A DNA stretch of 64,000 nt, taken from NCBI GenBank assembly GCA_937895345.1, contig CALAWP010000058.1, positions 1-64,000 of the forward strand, in the 5' to 3' direction. Made by a program: the position numbers and the translations under genes. Shown in pieces: positions 44,153-53,010 of the stretch (within the stretch, counting starts at the first letter, position 1; each line of letters opens with the position of its first letter). Source of the stretch: an uncultured Paenibacillus sp. Its GTDB lineage: Bacteria; Bacillota; Bacilli; Paenibacillales; Paenibacillaceae. The notes beneath the pieces are model-generated. The model saw only the letters and a program-made list of their open reading frames with translations. It did no database searches and was not told the origin of the DNA.

Positions 44153-44998
44153 ATGAAACTCTATTATGCCCAAAGCCCTTTAATCTCATCGGATCTATAT
44201 CCCATGCAATATGGCGAACAGCAGTGTGACCGCGGCTATTCCTTTGGACCTGCAGTACGCAACTTTTATTTAATCCATTACATCTACAGCGGGCAAGGCG
44301 AATTGCATATTAACAACAAAGCTTATAAGGTGCACGCGGGGCAGTTTTTTCTGATTTATCCGAAAGAAACGGCCTATTATAAGGCAGACGATCATGAGCC
44401 ATGGCTGTATCGCTGGATTGAGTTTGACGGGAGCTTTTCGGAAAAGCTTATGACGGTGACAGGCTTCTCGCACGAAAACCATGTTATAAATGATGATAAT
44501 GGCGTTGGAAACGCGCTTAAGAATGTAATCGATTTAGGCTGGTCTGACTTTGAAACGATCATGATCCATTTTTGGTCATTTATCGCGGCGCTAACGAAGG
44601 GGAAATTATTAAAGAAAGATGAGAACAGAGCAGAACTGTATGTTTCCAATGCAAAAAATTATATTAGAAGCAATGTTCACAAAAGGATATCCGTTTCTGA
44701 AATAGCCCATTTTTTAAACATAGACCGCAGTCATCTGGCGCGTATCTTCAAAAGCATTTGCGGCATAAGCACACAGCAGTTCATTATTTCTCTGAAAATG
44801 GAAATGGCTTCGCAATCGCTCAAAAAAAGCAGTATGACCATTAAAGAAGTTGCGAGCAGTGTCGGATACGACAATCAGATGGAATTTTCGAAGCTGTTTA
44901 AAAAACACTTTAACAGGACTCCCACACAATGGAGAGAAGAAGAATTCTTTCAACAGTCCATCAATAACTATGAGATGTTGCAGGATCAAAAAAAATGA
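44153..44998 (+). CDS. AraC-family regulator of the GH27 operon
   Basis: A 281-residue protein with an N-terminal cupin domain (GQGELHINNKAYKVHAGQFFLIYPKETAYYKAD) and a C-terminal AraC DNA-binding domain (ISVSEIAHFLNIDRSHLARIFKSICGISTQQFI; MTIKEVASSVGYDNQMEFSKLFKKHFNRTPTQWR). It is divergent from the GH27-rhodanese unit, sharing its lower GC content, so the three genes look like one transferred cassette. Confidence 0.9.
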   Translation: MKLYYAQSPLISSDLYPMQYGEQQCDRGYSFGPAVRNFYLIHYIYSGQGELHINNKAYKVHAGQFFLIYPKETAYYKADDHEPWLYRWIEFDGSFSEKLMTVTGFSHENHVINDDNGVGNALKNVIDLGWSDFETIMIHFWSFIAALTKGKLLKKDENRAELYVSNAKNYIRSNVHKRISVSEIAHFLNIDRSHLARIFKSICGISTQQFIISLKMEMASQSLKKSSMTIKEVASSVGYDNQMEFSKLFKKHFNRTPTQWREEEFFQQSINNYEMLQDQKK

Positions 44999-45024
44999 CG
45001 CACGAACGGGTGCGTCATTTTTTT
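44990..45024. terminator. Terminator between convergent AraC and GH29 genes
   Basis: AAATGACGCAC-gaacg-GGTGCGTCATTTTTTT; a bidirectional hairpin with poly-A/poly-T flanks. Confidence 0.85.
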
Positions 45025-45064
45025 GCCGCTTGGTAATCCTGTCATTAGTTTGGATAGCCTGTTA

Positions 45065-46525
45065 TTATTCCAGCTCAACCCGGAAGACGACCGGCATTGA
45101 GCTCGTCACCGAAGCCGTCCGGATGGTCAGCGCTTCATCGTCCCGCTCCCAAGCCGGCATTTCATCGAAGCCGAGTACGCGAATATTTCGGATGACGCCG
45201 TGATAATGCGGGGAATGCTCTTTCAGCGAGCGGATGCTTACGACGCCGTCATCCGGCCACGCCATAACCGTCGCGTATAGATAACGGCCTTTCCTTGTAA
45301 AGCGAATGTCCTTGCTCGTGAAGTCAGTGGCCGTGCCGTCTGTAAATTGGCCTTCCTTAACTTCCGTCGGTCCTTCGCCGGACGTTTTCCAATACGTCGT
45401 GCCATAAATGGCTTCGCCGTTGATTTGCAGCCATTCGCCTATGGCAAGCAATATTTCCCGGTCCTCTTCGGGGATCGTGCCGTCCGCTTTGGGACCGATG
45501 TTAAGCAGCAAGCTGCCGTTTTTACTGACGATATCGACCAGATTTTGAATGAGCTCCGCCGGCGATTTATAATCGTTGTTCGGAGTGTAACACCAGGAGT
45601 TTCTTGCAACGGCCGTATCGGTTTGCCAAAAGTAAGGTTTCAGCTCCGCGAATTGTCCTCTTTCCACATCGGGTACGGCAGTGCCGAACAGGAAGGCGTC
45701 ATGCTTGTAATTGATGGCAACGGGGCATCCCCATTCCTCGCCTTTATTATAGTAATAGGCCGCAAATTTCTTCAGATACGGCTTAAAGGGAACCGTATGA
45801 ATCCACCAGTCGAAATAAAACACCTTGGGGCGGTAACGATCCACGAGCTCGCAGCACCGAAGCAGCCAGTCCTCCAGATATTCCTGACTCGGAGGGGACT
45901 CCGGCTCCAGGTTCTGGTGATCAGGCTCGGGCATTGCCGGCCAGTAGAAGTCGCCGCATGCGAGCGGTTCATGGATATCCGAATCGAATGCTTTGCCGTG
46001 GGACATAAAGAACCAATGCTCCGCACGGTGTGAAGAGACGCATAACTCCAGACCTTTATGTTCGAACGCGGTTTTCATCTCGGCGAGAAGATCCCGCCTT
46101 GGCCCCATCTCATAAGCGTTAAACCGGGACAGCTCACTCTTGTACATTTGAAAACCGTCATGATGCTCGGCAACGGGCATCACGTATTTGGCTCCGCTGC
46201 GGCAGAACAATTCTGCCCATTCCTCCGCATGAAACCGCTCCGCTTTGAACATCGGAATAAAATCTTTGTATCCGAACCGTTTATGTTCTCCGTAAGTGCG
46301 GATATGATGCTCGAACTCCTCGGTGCCTTGGATATACATATTGCGCGGGTACCATTCGTTTTTAAACGCGGGTACCGAATAAAGGCCCCAGTGAATAAAA
46401 ATACCGAATTTGGCGTTCCTGTACCAATCGGGAACCCGAATCGAAGCGAGTGAGTCCCAATCGGCCTTGAATCGTCCGTTGTCAATGGTATGCTCGATCT
46501 CTTGCAACCGCTTTGTTCTGTCCAT
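45065..46525 (-). CDS. GH29 alpha-L-fucosidase
   Basis: A 486-residue cytoplasmic-type enzyme. Motifs: WYRNAKFGIFIHWGLYSVPAFKNEWY at the N-terminus, YVMPVAEHHDGFQMYKSELS, and VFYFDWWIH, where the Asp is the nucleophile of GH29. NGSLLLNIGPKADGTIPEEDREIL marks the end of the barrel. The last 110 residues form a beta-sandwich. The ATG at 46525 is preferred (GGAGGGAGG 8 nt upstream) over the TTG at 46531. An AraC gene lies upstream on the same strand and probably controls it. Confidence 0.9.
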   Translation of the reverse strand: MDRTKRLQEIEHTIDNGRFKADWDSLASIRVPDWYRNAKFGIFIHWGLYSVPAFKNEWYPRNMYIQGTEEFEHHIRTYGEHKRFGYKDFIPMFKAERFHAEEWAELFCRSGAKYVMPVAEHHDGFQMYKSELSRFNAYEMGPRRDLLAEMKTAFEHKGLELCVSSHRAEHWFFMSHGKAFDSDIHEPLACGDFYWPAMPEPDHQNLEPESPPSQEYLEDWLLRCCELVDRYRPKVFYFDWWIHTVPFKPYLKKFAAYYYNKGEEWGCPVAINYKHDAFLFGTAVPDVERGQFAELKPYFWQTDTAVARNSWCYTPNNDYKSPAELIQNLVDIVSKNGSLLLNIGPKADGTIPEEDREILLAIGEWLQINGEAIYGTTYWKTSGEGPTEVKEGQFTDGTATDFTSKDIRFTRKGRYLYATVMAWPDDGVVSIRSLKEHSPHYHGVIRNIRVLGFDEMPAWERDDEALTIRTASVTSSMPVVFRVELE

Positions 46526-46679
46526 TCGCAAATCCTCCCTCCGGCTAATTCGATCTTATGATAGCTTAAAGGCTAGCCGGAAAGAATGGATAATCCTCAT
46601 GTCTTGTTGTAGATTATTAACCTGTTGCCGATGAGGCATGCCGGATCGAACCGAGTCCGGCGTATTTCGTTGTGCAGCG

Positions 46680-47552
46680 TTATTCCAAAGGCTGGCTCCG
46701 AACGGTGTCCGAATTCAGACCATAGGTTTGCCGGTATGCGGACGGGGAAAATCCGGTCATCGACTTAAACAGTTTGGACAAGTAGGATATATCGGGAATT
46801 CCGACGGAGCCGCCAATCTCGGAAATGGGAAGATTTGTTGCCGTCAGAAGCCACTTCGCTTCCTCAATCCTTTTTTTGTTGATGTACTGAATCGGTGAAG
46901 AGCCTAAGCGGCGCTTGAACACGCGGATGAAATAATTGGGATGCAGGTGCGCTCTCTCGGACAGTTCCTTGAGCGTCAAATTGTTGCGGAAATGCTCGTG
47001 AATGTAGGCGACAACCGACTGAAGCGGTTCGGACACCGCTGCGGGTTGAATGCCTTCATCGCTATAGTGCGCGTGTTCCACGTAATATGCGATCAATTTA
47101 TACAAAGCGGCTTTAAGCAGCAACGGAGAAGTTAAACGACCGGATGTCTCGCAAGAGAGCAGGTCTTGAAACAGTCTTGCGGGCTGTTCGTCGTCGCGAG
47201 TATCGATGGAGCAAGGCGCTTGCAGCAGATCGAACAGGTTATGTTCTCCGATTCGGGCCGTAAAGTGGCACCAATATTTCGTAAATCGAGGTCCGCTCGT
47301 ACAGGCATACGATTGCTTCACTCCCTGCGGCATCAGAAACCATTCGCCCGGCCGGGGATAGTATTCCGTGCCGCCGATTTTCAGCCAGCCTTCCCCGTCG
47401 CAAATCAAATAAAATTTGTTGTAATCGGGTGTATAGTCAAGGTCTTGCCAATCGGACCACACCTGGTTGTATCCCATGGCGGTCACGTTGACTTGAAGGT
47501 TTGCAAGATAGAGACGAATCAGCTGCAGTCGGGAACTGTTCATGACGTTCAC
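46680..47552 (-). CDS. AraC-family regulator near the fucosidase gene
   Basis: A 290-residue protein with an N-terminal cupin-like domain (FYLICDGEGWLKIGGTEYYPRPGEWFLMPQGVKQSY) and a C-terminal double HTH (LTLKELSERAHLHPNYFIRVFKRRLGSSPIQYINKKRIEEAKWLL; ISEIGGSVGIPDISYLSKLFKSMTGFSPSAYRQ). It lies 154 bp upstream of the GH29 gene on the same strand and is divergent from a secreted GH5 gene, so either could be its target. Confidence 0.9.
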   Translation of the reverse strand: MNVMNSSRLQLIRLYLANLQVNVTAMGYNQVWSDWQDLDYTPDYNKFYLICDGEGWLKIGGTEYYPRPGEWFLMPQGVKQSYACTSGPRFTKYWCHFTARIGEHNLFDLLQAPCSIDTRDDEQPARLFQDLLSCETSGRLTSPLLLKAALYKLIAYYVEHAHYSDEGIQPAAVSEPLQSVVAYIHEHFRNNLTLKELSERAHLHPNYFIRVFKRRLGSSPIQYINKKRIEEAKWLLTATNLPISEIGGSVGIPDISYLSKLFKSMTGFSPSAYRQTYGLNSDTVRSQPLE

Positions 47553-47834
47553 TCCGGTTATGGGAATTGGATGGGCATTACCTCGATCATATCACAAATA
47601 TAAAGGATGGGAGGGGGAGGATCCTCCTATCAAAATCGTTCTGACTTTTCTTCGCTGCCTGGGGAATTGAAACCCTTTTCTATAAATATATATCGAATGG
47701 CAAGCCTAAATCGCACTTTGGAACGATTGGAGGCTGACGATCATCGGGAGGGGCATGGAACCGGTCGCAAAGATCGTTAGATCGACGCATATCCGGCAAG
47801 GCCGCGAACGAAACGAAGAGAAGGAGGAGATGGC

Positions 47835-49448
47835 ATGGCAGTAAGAAAAAAATCGCTCAGAATTATTTTGTTAACGCTTTCATTATTTTTTGCAACGGTC
47901 GCTTCGGGTTGGAATCCGTCCGCATCGGCTGAAACGCCCGATTTCAGGCAATTGAACGCATCGCAAATCGTATTTGAAATGGGCGCAGGCTGGAATTTAG
48001 GCAATCAGCTGGAAGCGACGATCAACGGCACGCCCAGCGAAACGGCTTGGGGCAATCCTGTCGTCACGCAGGCTCTCATTCAAAAGGTAAAAGAGGCGGG
48101 CTTCAAAACGATCCGCATTCCCGTCTCGTATTTGAATCATATTGGAAGCGCACCCAACTATACGATTAATGCCACATGGCTGAACCGGGTGAAGACCGTT
48201 GTTGACTACGCTTACAACGAGGGCTTGTATGTCATTGTGAATATTCATGGAGACGGCTACAATTCGGTTGCCGGTTCCTGGCTTCTGGTCAACTCGAGCA
48301 ATCAGACGGCGATTCGGGCCAAATACCAAAAAGTATGGGAGCAGATAGCCAATACGTTTGCAAACTATGACGAGCGATTGATCTTCGAATCGATGAACGA
48401 AGTGTTTGACGGCACTTACGGCACACCGAATTCGGCATATTATTCAAACCTTAACGCCTACAACCAAATCTTCGTCGACACCGTCAGGCAAACCGGCGGG
48501 AACAACAGCGCCAGATGGCTTCTCATTCCCGGCTGGAATACGAACATCGATTATACCGTAGGCAATTACGGATTTGCGCTTCCTTCGGACAATTACAGAT
48601 CGTCGGCCATCCCGGCATCTGAGAAGAGAATTATGATCTCCGTCCATTATTATTCACCTTGGGACTTCGCCGGAGAGGAAAACGGCAACATCACCCAATG
48701 GGGAGCGACCGCGACCAACCCTTCGAAAAAATCGACCTGGGGACAGGAAGATTATTTGGACGCGCAATTGTTATCCGCCTACAACAAATTTGTCACGCAA
48801 GGTTATCCGGTAGTCGTCGGCGAATTCGGTTCCATCGACAAAACGGCTTTCGATTCATCGAATGCCGCTTATCGCGCGGCGTATGCCAAGGCGGTTGCCG
48901 AGGCTTCAAAGAAATACGGCGCCGTGCCGGTCGTTTGGGATAACGGCCATAATGGGCAGTACGGCTTCGCATTGTTTAACCGGTCCAACCTTACAATTAC
49001 GCAGCCTGGCATTATTAATGCGATCATGAGCGCGATGAATACCTTTAAAATGAAAAATGCGGCGACCGACTTGTATATTGACGGGATGGGCCGCACCGGC
49101 AACGGGTCGAATGCGGGCCAATGGAGCGCAAGCGCCAGCCACAATCAGAGGTGGGTCATGGAATATTACGGAAGCGGAAGCTATTACAAAATCAAAAATG
49201 CGGCGACCGGCCTGTATCTGGACGGGATGGGCCGCACCGCTAGCGGGTCCATATGCGGACAATGGAGCAACAGCAGCAGCAACAATCAGCGGTGGACGGT
49301 GGAGGCTTACGGCAGCCATTTCAGAATCAAAAACGTGGCGACCGGCCTTTATTTGGACGGCGGCGGCCACTCGGCGAACGGCGCCGATCTGAGCATGTGG
49401 AGCAGCAGCTCCAGCGCCAACCTGCAGTGGCAGTTCATCCATCCCTGA
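47835..49448 (+). CDS. Secreted GH5 endoglucanase with C-terminal ricin-type lectin domain
   Basis: A 537-residue protein with a signal peptide (residues 1-31, cleaved after SASA). The GH5 catalytic domain (about 40-390) has the acid/base Glu in LIFESMNEVFDG and the nucleophile Glu in PVVVGEFGSIDK; GAGWNLGNQLEA is the typical start. Residues about 395-537 are a ricin-B/CBM13-like beta-trefoil of three repeats, each with AATGLYLDGMGRT...GQWSxSSSxNQRW. The second half is clearly repetitive in DNA too (49040-49440). Likely substrates are cellulose, mixed-linkage glucan or xyloglucan; the subfamily is not determinable here. Confidence 0.92.
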   Translation: MAVRKKSLRIILLTLSLFFATVASGWNPSASAETPDFRQLNASQIVFEMGAGWNLGNQLEATINGTPSETAWGNPVVTQALIQKVKEAGFKTIRIPVSYLNHIGSAPNYTINATWLNRVKTVVDYAYNEGLYVIVNIHGDGYNSVAGSWLLVNSSNQTAIRAKYQKVWEQIANTFANYDERLIFESMNEVFDGTYGTPNSAYYSNLNAYNQIFVDTVRQTGGNNSARWLLIPGWNTNIDYTVGNYGFALPSDNYRSSAIPASEKRIMISVHYYSPWDFAGEENGNITQWGATATNPSKKSTWGQEDYLDAQLLSAYNKFVTQGYPVVVGEFGSIDKTAFDSSNAAYRAAYAKAVAEASKKYGAVPVVWDNGHNGQYGFALFNRSNLTITQPGIINAIMSAMNTFKMKNAATDLYIDGMGRTGNGSNAGQWSASASHNQRWVMEYYGSGSYYKIKNAATGLYLDGMGRTASGSICGQWSNSSSNNQRWTVEAYGSHFRIKNVATGLYLDGGGHSANGADLSMWSSSSSANLQWQFIHP

Positions 49449-49470
49449 TGGACAGCCGACGGCATGAAGA

Positions 49471-49495
49471 ACGGGGACGCATTTCGCGTCCCCGT
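49471..49495. terminator. Terminator between GH5 and SLH genes
   Basis: ACGGGGACGC-atttc-GCGTCCCCGT, a perfect 10-bp stem, 22 bp after the GH5 stop; usable from both strands. Confidence 0.75.
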
Positions 49496-49501
49496 ACAAA
49501 A

Positions 49502-49580
49502 TTACGTTAAGGCAAGAAGAACCAAATTGTTATCGTTGGCTTCAACGGTAAAATCGACATTCCCTGTCCACATCTGTGCC
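49502..49580 (-). other. Possible out-of-frame 3' extension of the SLH protein
   Basis: In a frame shifted by one base relative to the SLH gene end, the minus strand encodes TEAQMWTGNVDFTVEANDN followed by NLVLLALT and a stop. It reads like a natural C-terminal tail. A single extra base near 49578 could have cut it off from the SLH gene. Confidence 0.35.
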
Positions 49581-52500
49581 TCAGTCGGCTAGAAACGAAC
49601 GAGTTGCAGAATCAATGGCCGAGTAGGCCCAATGATCCGGCGATACATCCTCCCAGGCCGGATGCTCCTCGTCAACCGAAGGTCGGCTCCATGCCCGGTT
49701 GAACAAGGCAGCCGCTTCGGCGCGAGTGACCGCACGATCCGGCCGGAACGTACCGTCCTCGTATCCATCCAGCAAACCGGATTGCTTCGCCGCTGCGATA
49801 TAGGAGGAAGCCCAATGCCCTTCCATGTCCGGAAAGACGGGACCGTTGCCCTGTGACGGCGTCAGGGGAAGCGACAGCATGCGGGCCGTTACAGCCGCCA
49901 GCTCCGCCCGGGTAACGTAAGCTTCCGGACGGAAGCTCGATCCGTCGCCCAGCATGAGACCCATCGACCGTACCGACGCAATGGCGGTGTACGCCCAGTG
50001 ATGAGGCGGCACGTCGATATACTCCGCGTCACCGTGCATAACTTCCCCGATCACCGTAACGGTCCGGTTCAGAATAGCCGCCAATTCGGCGCGGGTAAGT
50101 TCCGCATCCGGCCGGAACGTGCCATCCGGATAACCGTTCATGTATGCCGCATATTCGGTTGCTTCAAGCTTCTCGGCATGGATCACCGAAAACGTGCTGA
50201 ACTTTTCAACTTCGATTTCGATGCCGGCCGGCCGGCCGTTCTCGTCGAATTGGACGATGCCGCGCTGAAGCTTTTTCTCCCCGTCGCTGTGCTCAATGTA
50301 TACGGCAATACCTGTCAGCCGCCGTTCGGCTTCCGCCAGGTTATCCGGTAATTCAAGGCCGGAAAGCGGGAAGAGAAGCTTCGTCTTGAAGCCGGTATAA
50401 TTGGTTTCGATCGTCATCGGCTTGCCGAGCAGAATGACCGATCCGCCGTTGGCGGCTGCGAGTACGGCTTCCGCTTGCAATGTATTCTTCGCCGCTTCGT
50501 TTCGCTGTTCTTCATCGCGGATCGGCACCACGCGGAAATACAGGTCTTTCCCGTCCGCCTGCATCAAATGAAGCGATTCTTTCGACAACGATATTTCGAC
50601 ATCGGGCAGCTGAATCGTCAACTGGATGTCGCCCTCGGCCAACGCATGCACCGAAGCGGCGGGAATGTCGATGCGCTGCTCATCGGCAGGGCTGCCGGGC
50701 AGATCGGTCACGATGACGCGCACGTGATGCTGACCGTTCTTTCCGACGAGGCCGACCAATTGCTCCGCCTTGCCGCTGTCCAATAGAACCGAATCGACGG
50801 GTGCGCCCGTCGGCGAGACCGTGCGCTTGACCGGCACGCTCGCTACGGCCTCTCCCTGGTCGCCGCCCAGCTTCACGTCGACCGTCCGCACTTGTTCGCC
50901 GGAGCCGGAGCTGGAGCCGGAACCGGGGTACGGGTTATGCGGTTGGTTCGGCGAGGTTACGGTGACGGTGCCCTGCTTCAACACTTGAGCGTGCAGCTTC
51001 TCTGCATCGGCATTCACCAATTGCAGCGAATCGTCCGCCGCTATCGTCAACGGTCTGGAACCCGACTCCGCATCCGGCTTTATTCGGAACACGACGTTAA
51101 ACAACGTGCCCGCTTGCCGAATGGGCGTCGACAGCGATTCGTCGATCCAAGCGACGCGCAGCGTACCTTGTGAGGCAGAGAGATGCCAATCTTCCGCCGT
51201 GATGGCGGTCATCGCGCCTTCAACGCCGACAACGTCCATAATATCGCTCGGATAAGCGATCTCCAATCCGAAGGCGGTAAGAGCTTGCAACGGCGTATCG
51301 ACCGCAATCGGCGCTCTCACCGTTTGCCCGGCGCCGCCTTGCACATCGGGAACCCGGACGGCCGCATCATGGTGCCGGTCGTCGGCGGCTGCCCGCAGCA
51401 ATGCCCCTGTCTTGCCGGTAACCCCCGACAGCTGCGGCGGATGTTGAATCCGCAATCCGGTAACGCTCTGCCGTTGATCCGAAACGTTCGCTCCATTGTT
51501 CGCATTGCGCAGCGCATCGATCGAATCGTATGGAGGGCCGCTTGTTGTAGATTGTCCGAGCGTGATGTCATACGTATTTAAGTCGTCGGAGCTGCCCCAG
51601 GAATTGCCTGTCAGCGTCATCGCCGATCCATCGATATAGATGCCGGTGTCCGTATTGTATATCAAATTATTGTTCAACTCGCCGGTAGTGCCGGCGAAAG
51701 CCTGCACACCGTGACGAAGATAGACCATGCCGTTTCCTTCGATCAACACATTTCGGGCATTCGCCGCGATCGTGATTCCGCTGTTGGCTTCCCACAGAGA
51801 TTTCGGTCCTTGCTGCAACGGTCCGCCGAATATACTGTTCGTTATCTCGACGTTATCCCCTTCCACCAGCACCAAGGGCTTGGGTTGAATGAGCATGCCG
51901 GATACCATTATACTTTCGAGTGCGGTACCGTCAGCCGCCATGGCGATGTCGGAGCTCAGCATGATGCTGACCAGCGAAAAGCCCAGTTCGTGCGTCGCTC
52001 CCTGCAGTTTGACACCCGCTTTATTTATATTTACCGCTTGTGAAACGTAGTAAGTCCCCGGTTTCAAATAAATCGTATCGTTCTCTCCTGCTGCATCCAG
52101 CGCTTCGTGAATCGAACCGAAAGGCCTTTCTTCCGTGCCGTTTCCGTTTGCGGCCGACGGACTGACATACAAGGTCGTGCTGCCGGCCGCAGCGGCGGTC
52201 GCAAATGTCCATGGATTCGAAACGGAAATGCCGGCGTAGCGATTGCCCTGCGGATCAACAAAAGCGCCCTCGTCAATCACGATCCGATACTCCGTTTCAG
52301 CGGCCAGACCGTCCAGCGTCAGCGTCACCCTTGTGCCGGTGATTTGCACCTTCGGGTCTGTCGCCGGGAAGCTGTCGACCAAGCCGTCGGCATCCAGTAC
52401 CCGAATATGCTTATCGGCCTGCGGCGACACCAGTACTGTAAAATCGATGATATACGCGTTCCCCGTATCCGTCGCCTGGTTAGGCGGAGTCAGCCCGAAA

Positions 52501-52808
52501 TGCGTAAATGCAAACGTTTCTGTCTTGCCCAAATAGTAGCTTTGGATCAGTCGGGCGTCCGCCGCCGTAATTTGACCGTCTCCGTTTACATCGGCGAAGC
52601 TCTGCATAAAGCCGTTCAAAAGCGTTCCCGATGACGCCAAGTGCTTGTGAATAACGACGGCGTCGGCCATCGATACTTTCCCGTCGCCGTTCACATCGCC
52701 CAGCAGGGCCGGCCCCGGCTCCGCCGAAGCGGGGGACAGCGGGACCAAAGACCCACCCAACACGGATGCGATAACCAGCGCGGTCACTATCTTTTTTGTT
52801 GCGTTCAT
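49581..52808 (-). CDS. Surface protein with dockerin, beta-helix, cohesin-like and SLH domains
   Basis: A 1075-residue secreted protein. The signal peptide ends near residue 29 (ASA). Type I dockerin repeats follow: LLGDVNGDGKVSMADAVVIHKHL and FADVNGDGQITAADARLIQSYYLG (35-95). Then come a SbsA-like Ig domain (about 100-205), a right-handed beta-helix (about 210-430), and a cohesin-like domain (about 495-610, TAFGLEIAYPSDIMDVVGVEG...GTLFNVVFRIKP). A Ser/Gly/Pro linker, a beta-rich region and three SLH repeats (from about 890: AYMNGYPDGTFRPDAELTRAELAAIL) complete it. SLH anchors it to the cell wall. Having both dockerin and cohesin-type modules on one anchored protein is unusual. The third SLH ends abruptly at SATRSFLAD. 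Confidence 0.88.
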   Translation of the reverse strand: MNATKKIVTALVIASVLGGSLVPLSPASAEPGPALLGDVNGDGKVSMADAVVIHKHLASSGTLLNGFMQSFADVNGDGQITAADARLIQSYYLGKTETFAFTHFGLTPPNQATDTGNAYIIDFTVLVSPQADKHIRVLDADGLVDSFPATDPKVQITGTRVTLTLDGLAAETEYRIVIDEGAFVDPQGNRYAGISVSNPWTFATAAAAGSTTLYVSPSAANGNGTEERPFGSIHEALDAAGENDTIYLKPGTYYVSQAVNINKAGVKLQGATHELGFSLVSIMLSSDIAMAADGTALESIMVSGMLIQPKPLVLVEGDNVEITNSIFGGPLQQGPKSLWEANSGITIAANARNVLIEGNGMVYLRHGVQAFAGTTGELNNNLIYNTDTGIYIDGSAMTLTGNSWGSSDDLNTYDITLGQSTTSGPPYDSIDALRNANNGANVSDQRQSVTGLRIQHPPQLSGVTGKTGALLRAAADDRHHDAAVRVPDVQGGAGQTVRAPIAVDTPLQALTAFGLEIAYPSDIMDVVGVEGAMTAITAEDWHLSASQGTLRVAWIDESLSTPIRQAGTLFNVVFRIKPDAESGSRPLTIAADDSLQLVNADAEKLHAQVLKQGTVTVTSPNQPHNPYPGSGSSSGSGEQVRTVDVKLGGDQGEAVASVPVKRTVSPTGAPVDSVLLDSGKAEQLVGLVGKNGQHHVRVIVTDLPGSPADEQRIDIPAASVHALAEGDIQLTIQLPDVEISLSKESLHLMQADGKDLYFRVVPIRDEEQRNEAAKNTLQAEAVLAAANGGSVILLGKPMTIETNYTGFKTKLLFPLSGLELPDNLAEAERRLTGIAVYIEHSDGEKKLQRGIVQFDENGRPAGIEIEVEKFSTFSVIHAEKLEATEYAAYMNGYPDGTFRPDAELTRAELAAILNRTVTVIGEVMHGDAEYIDVPPHHWAYTAIASVRSMGLMLGDGSSFRPEAYVTRAELAAVTARMLSLPLTPSQGNGPVFPDMEGHWASSYIAAAKQSGLLDGYEDGTFRPDRAVTRAEAAALFNRAWSRPSVDEEHPAWEDVSPDHWAYSAIDSATRSFLAD

Positions 52809-53010
52809 TTTCGATATCAGCTCTCCTCGTTACGGATTTGACAGGCTTTAGCGCTTTAACAAATATAACGCCCCTGCTCTCAACAAATAATGAACAGTCC
52901 GATAACAATGTCGAATAAAGATACTTGATCGGAAATATTGTCGTTGAACGGATAGGACCGGAGCGCTAGAATGAAGGTAACGATCCGAAATGAGTGCAAG
53001 GAAGTGAAGC

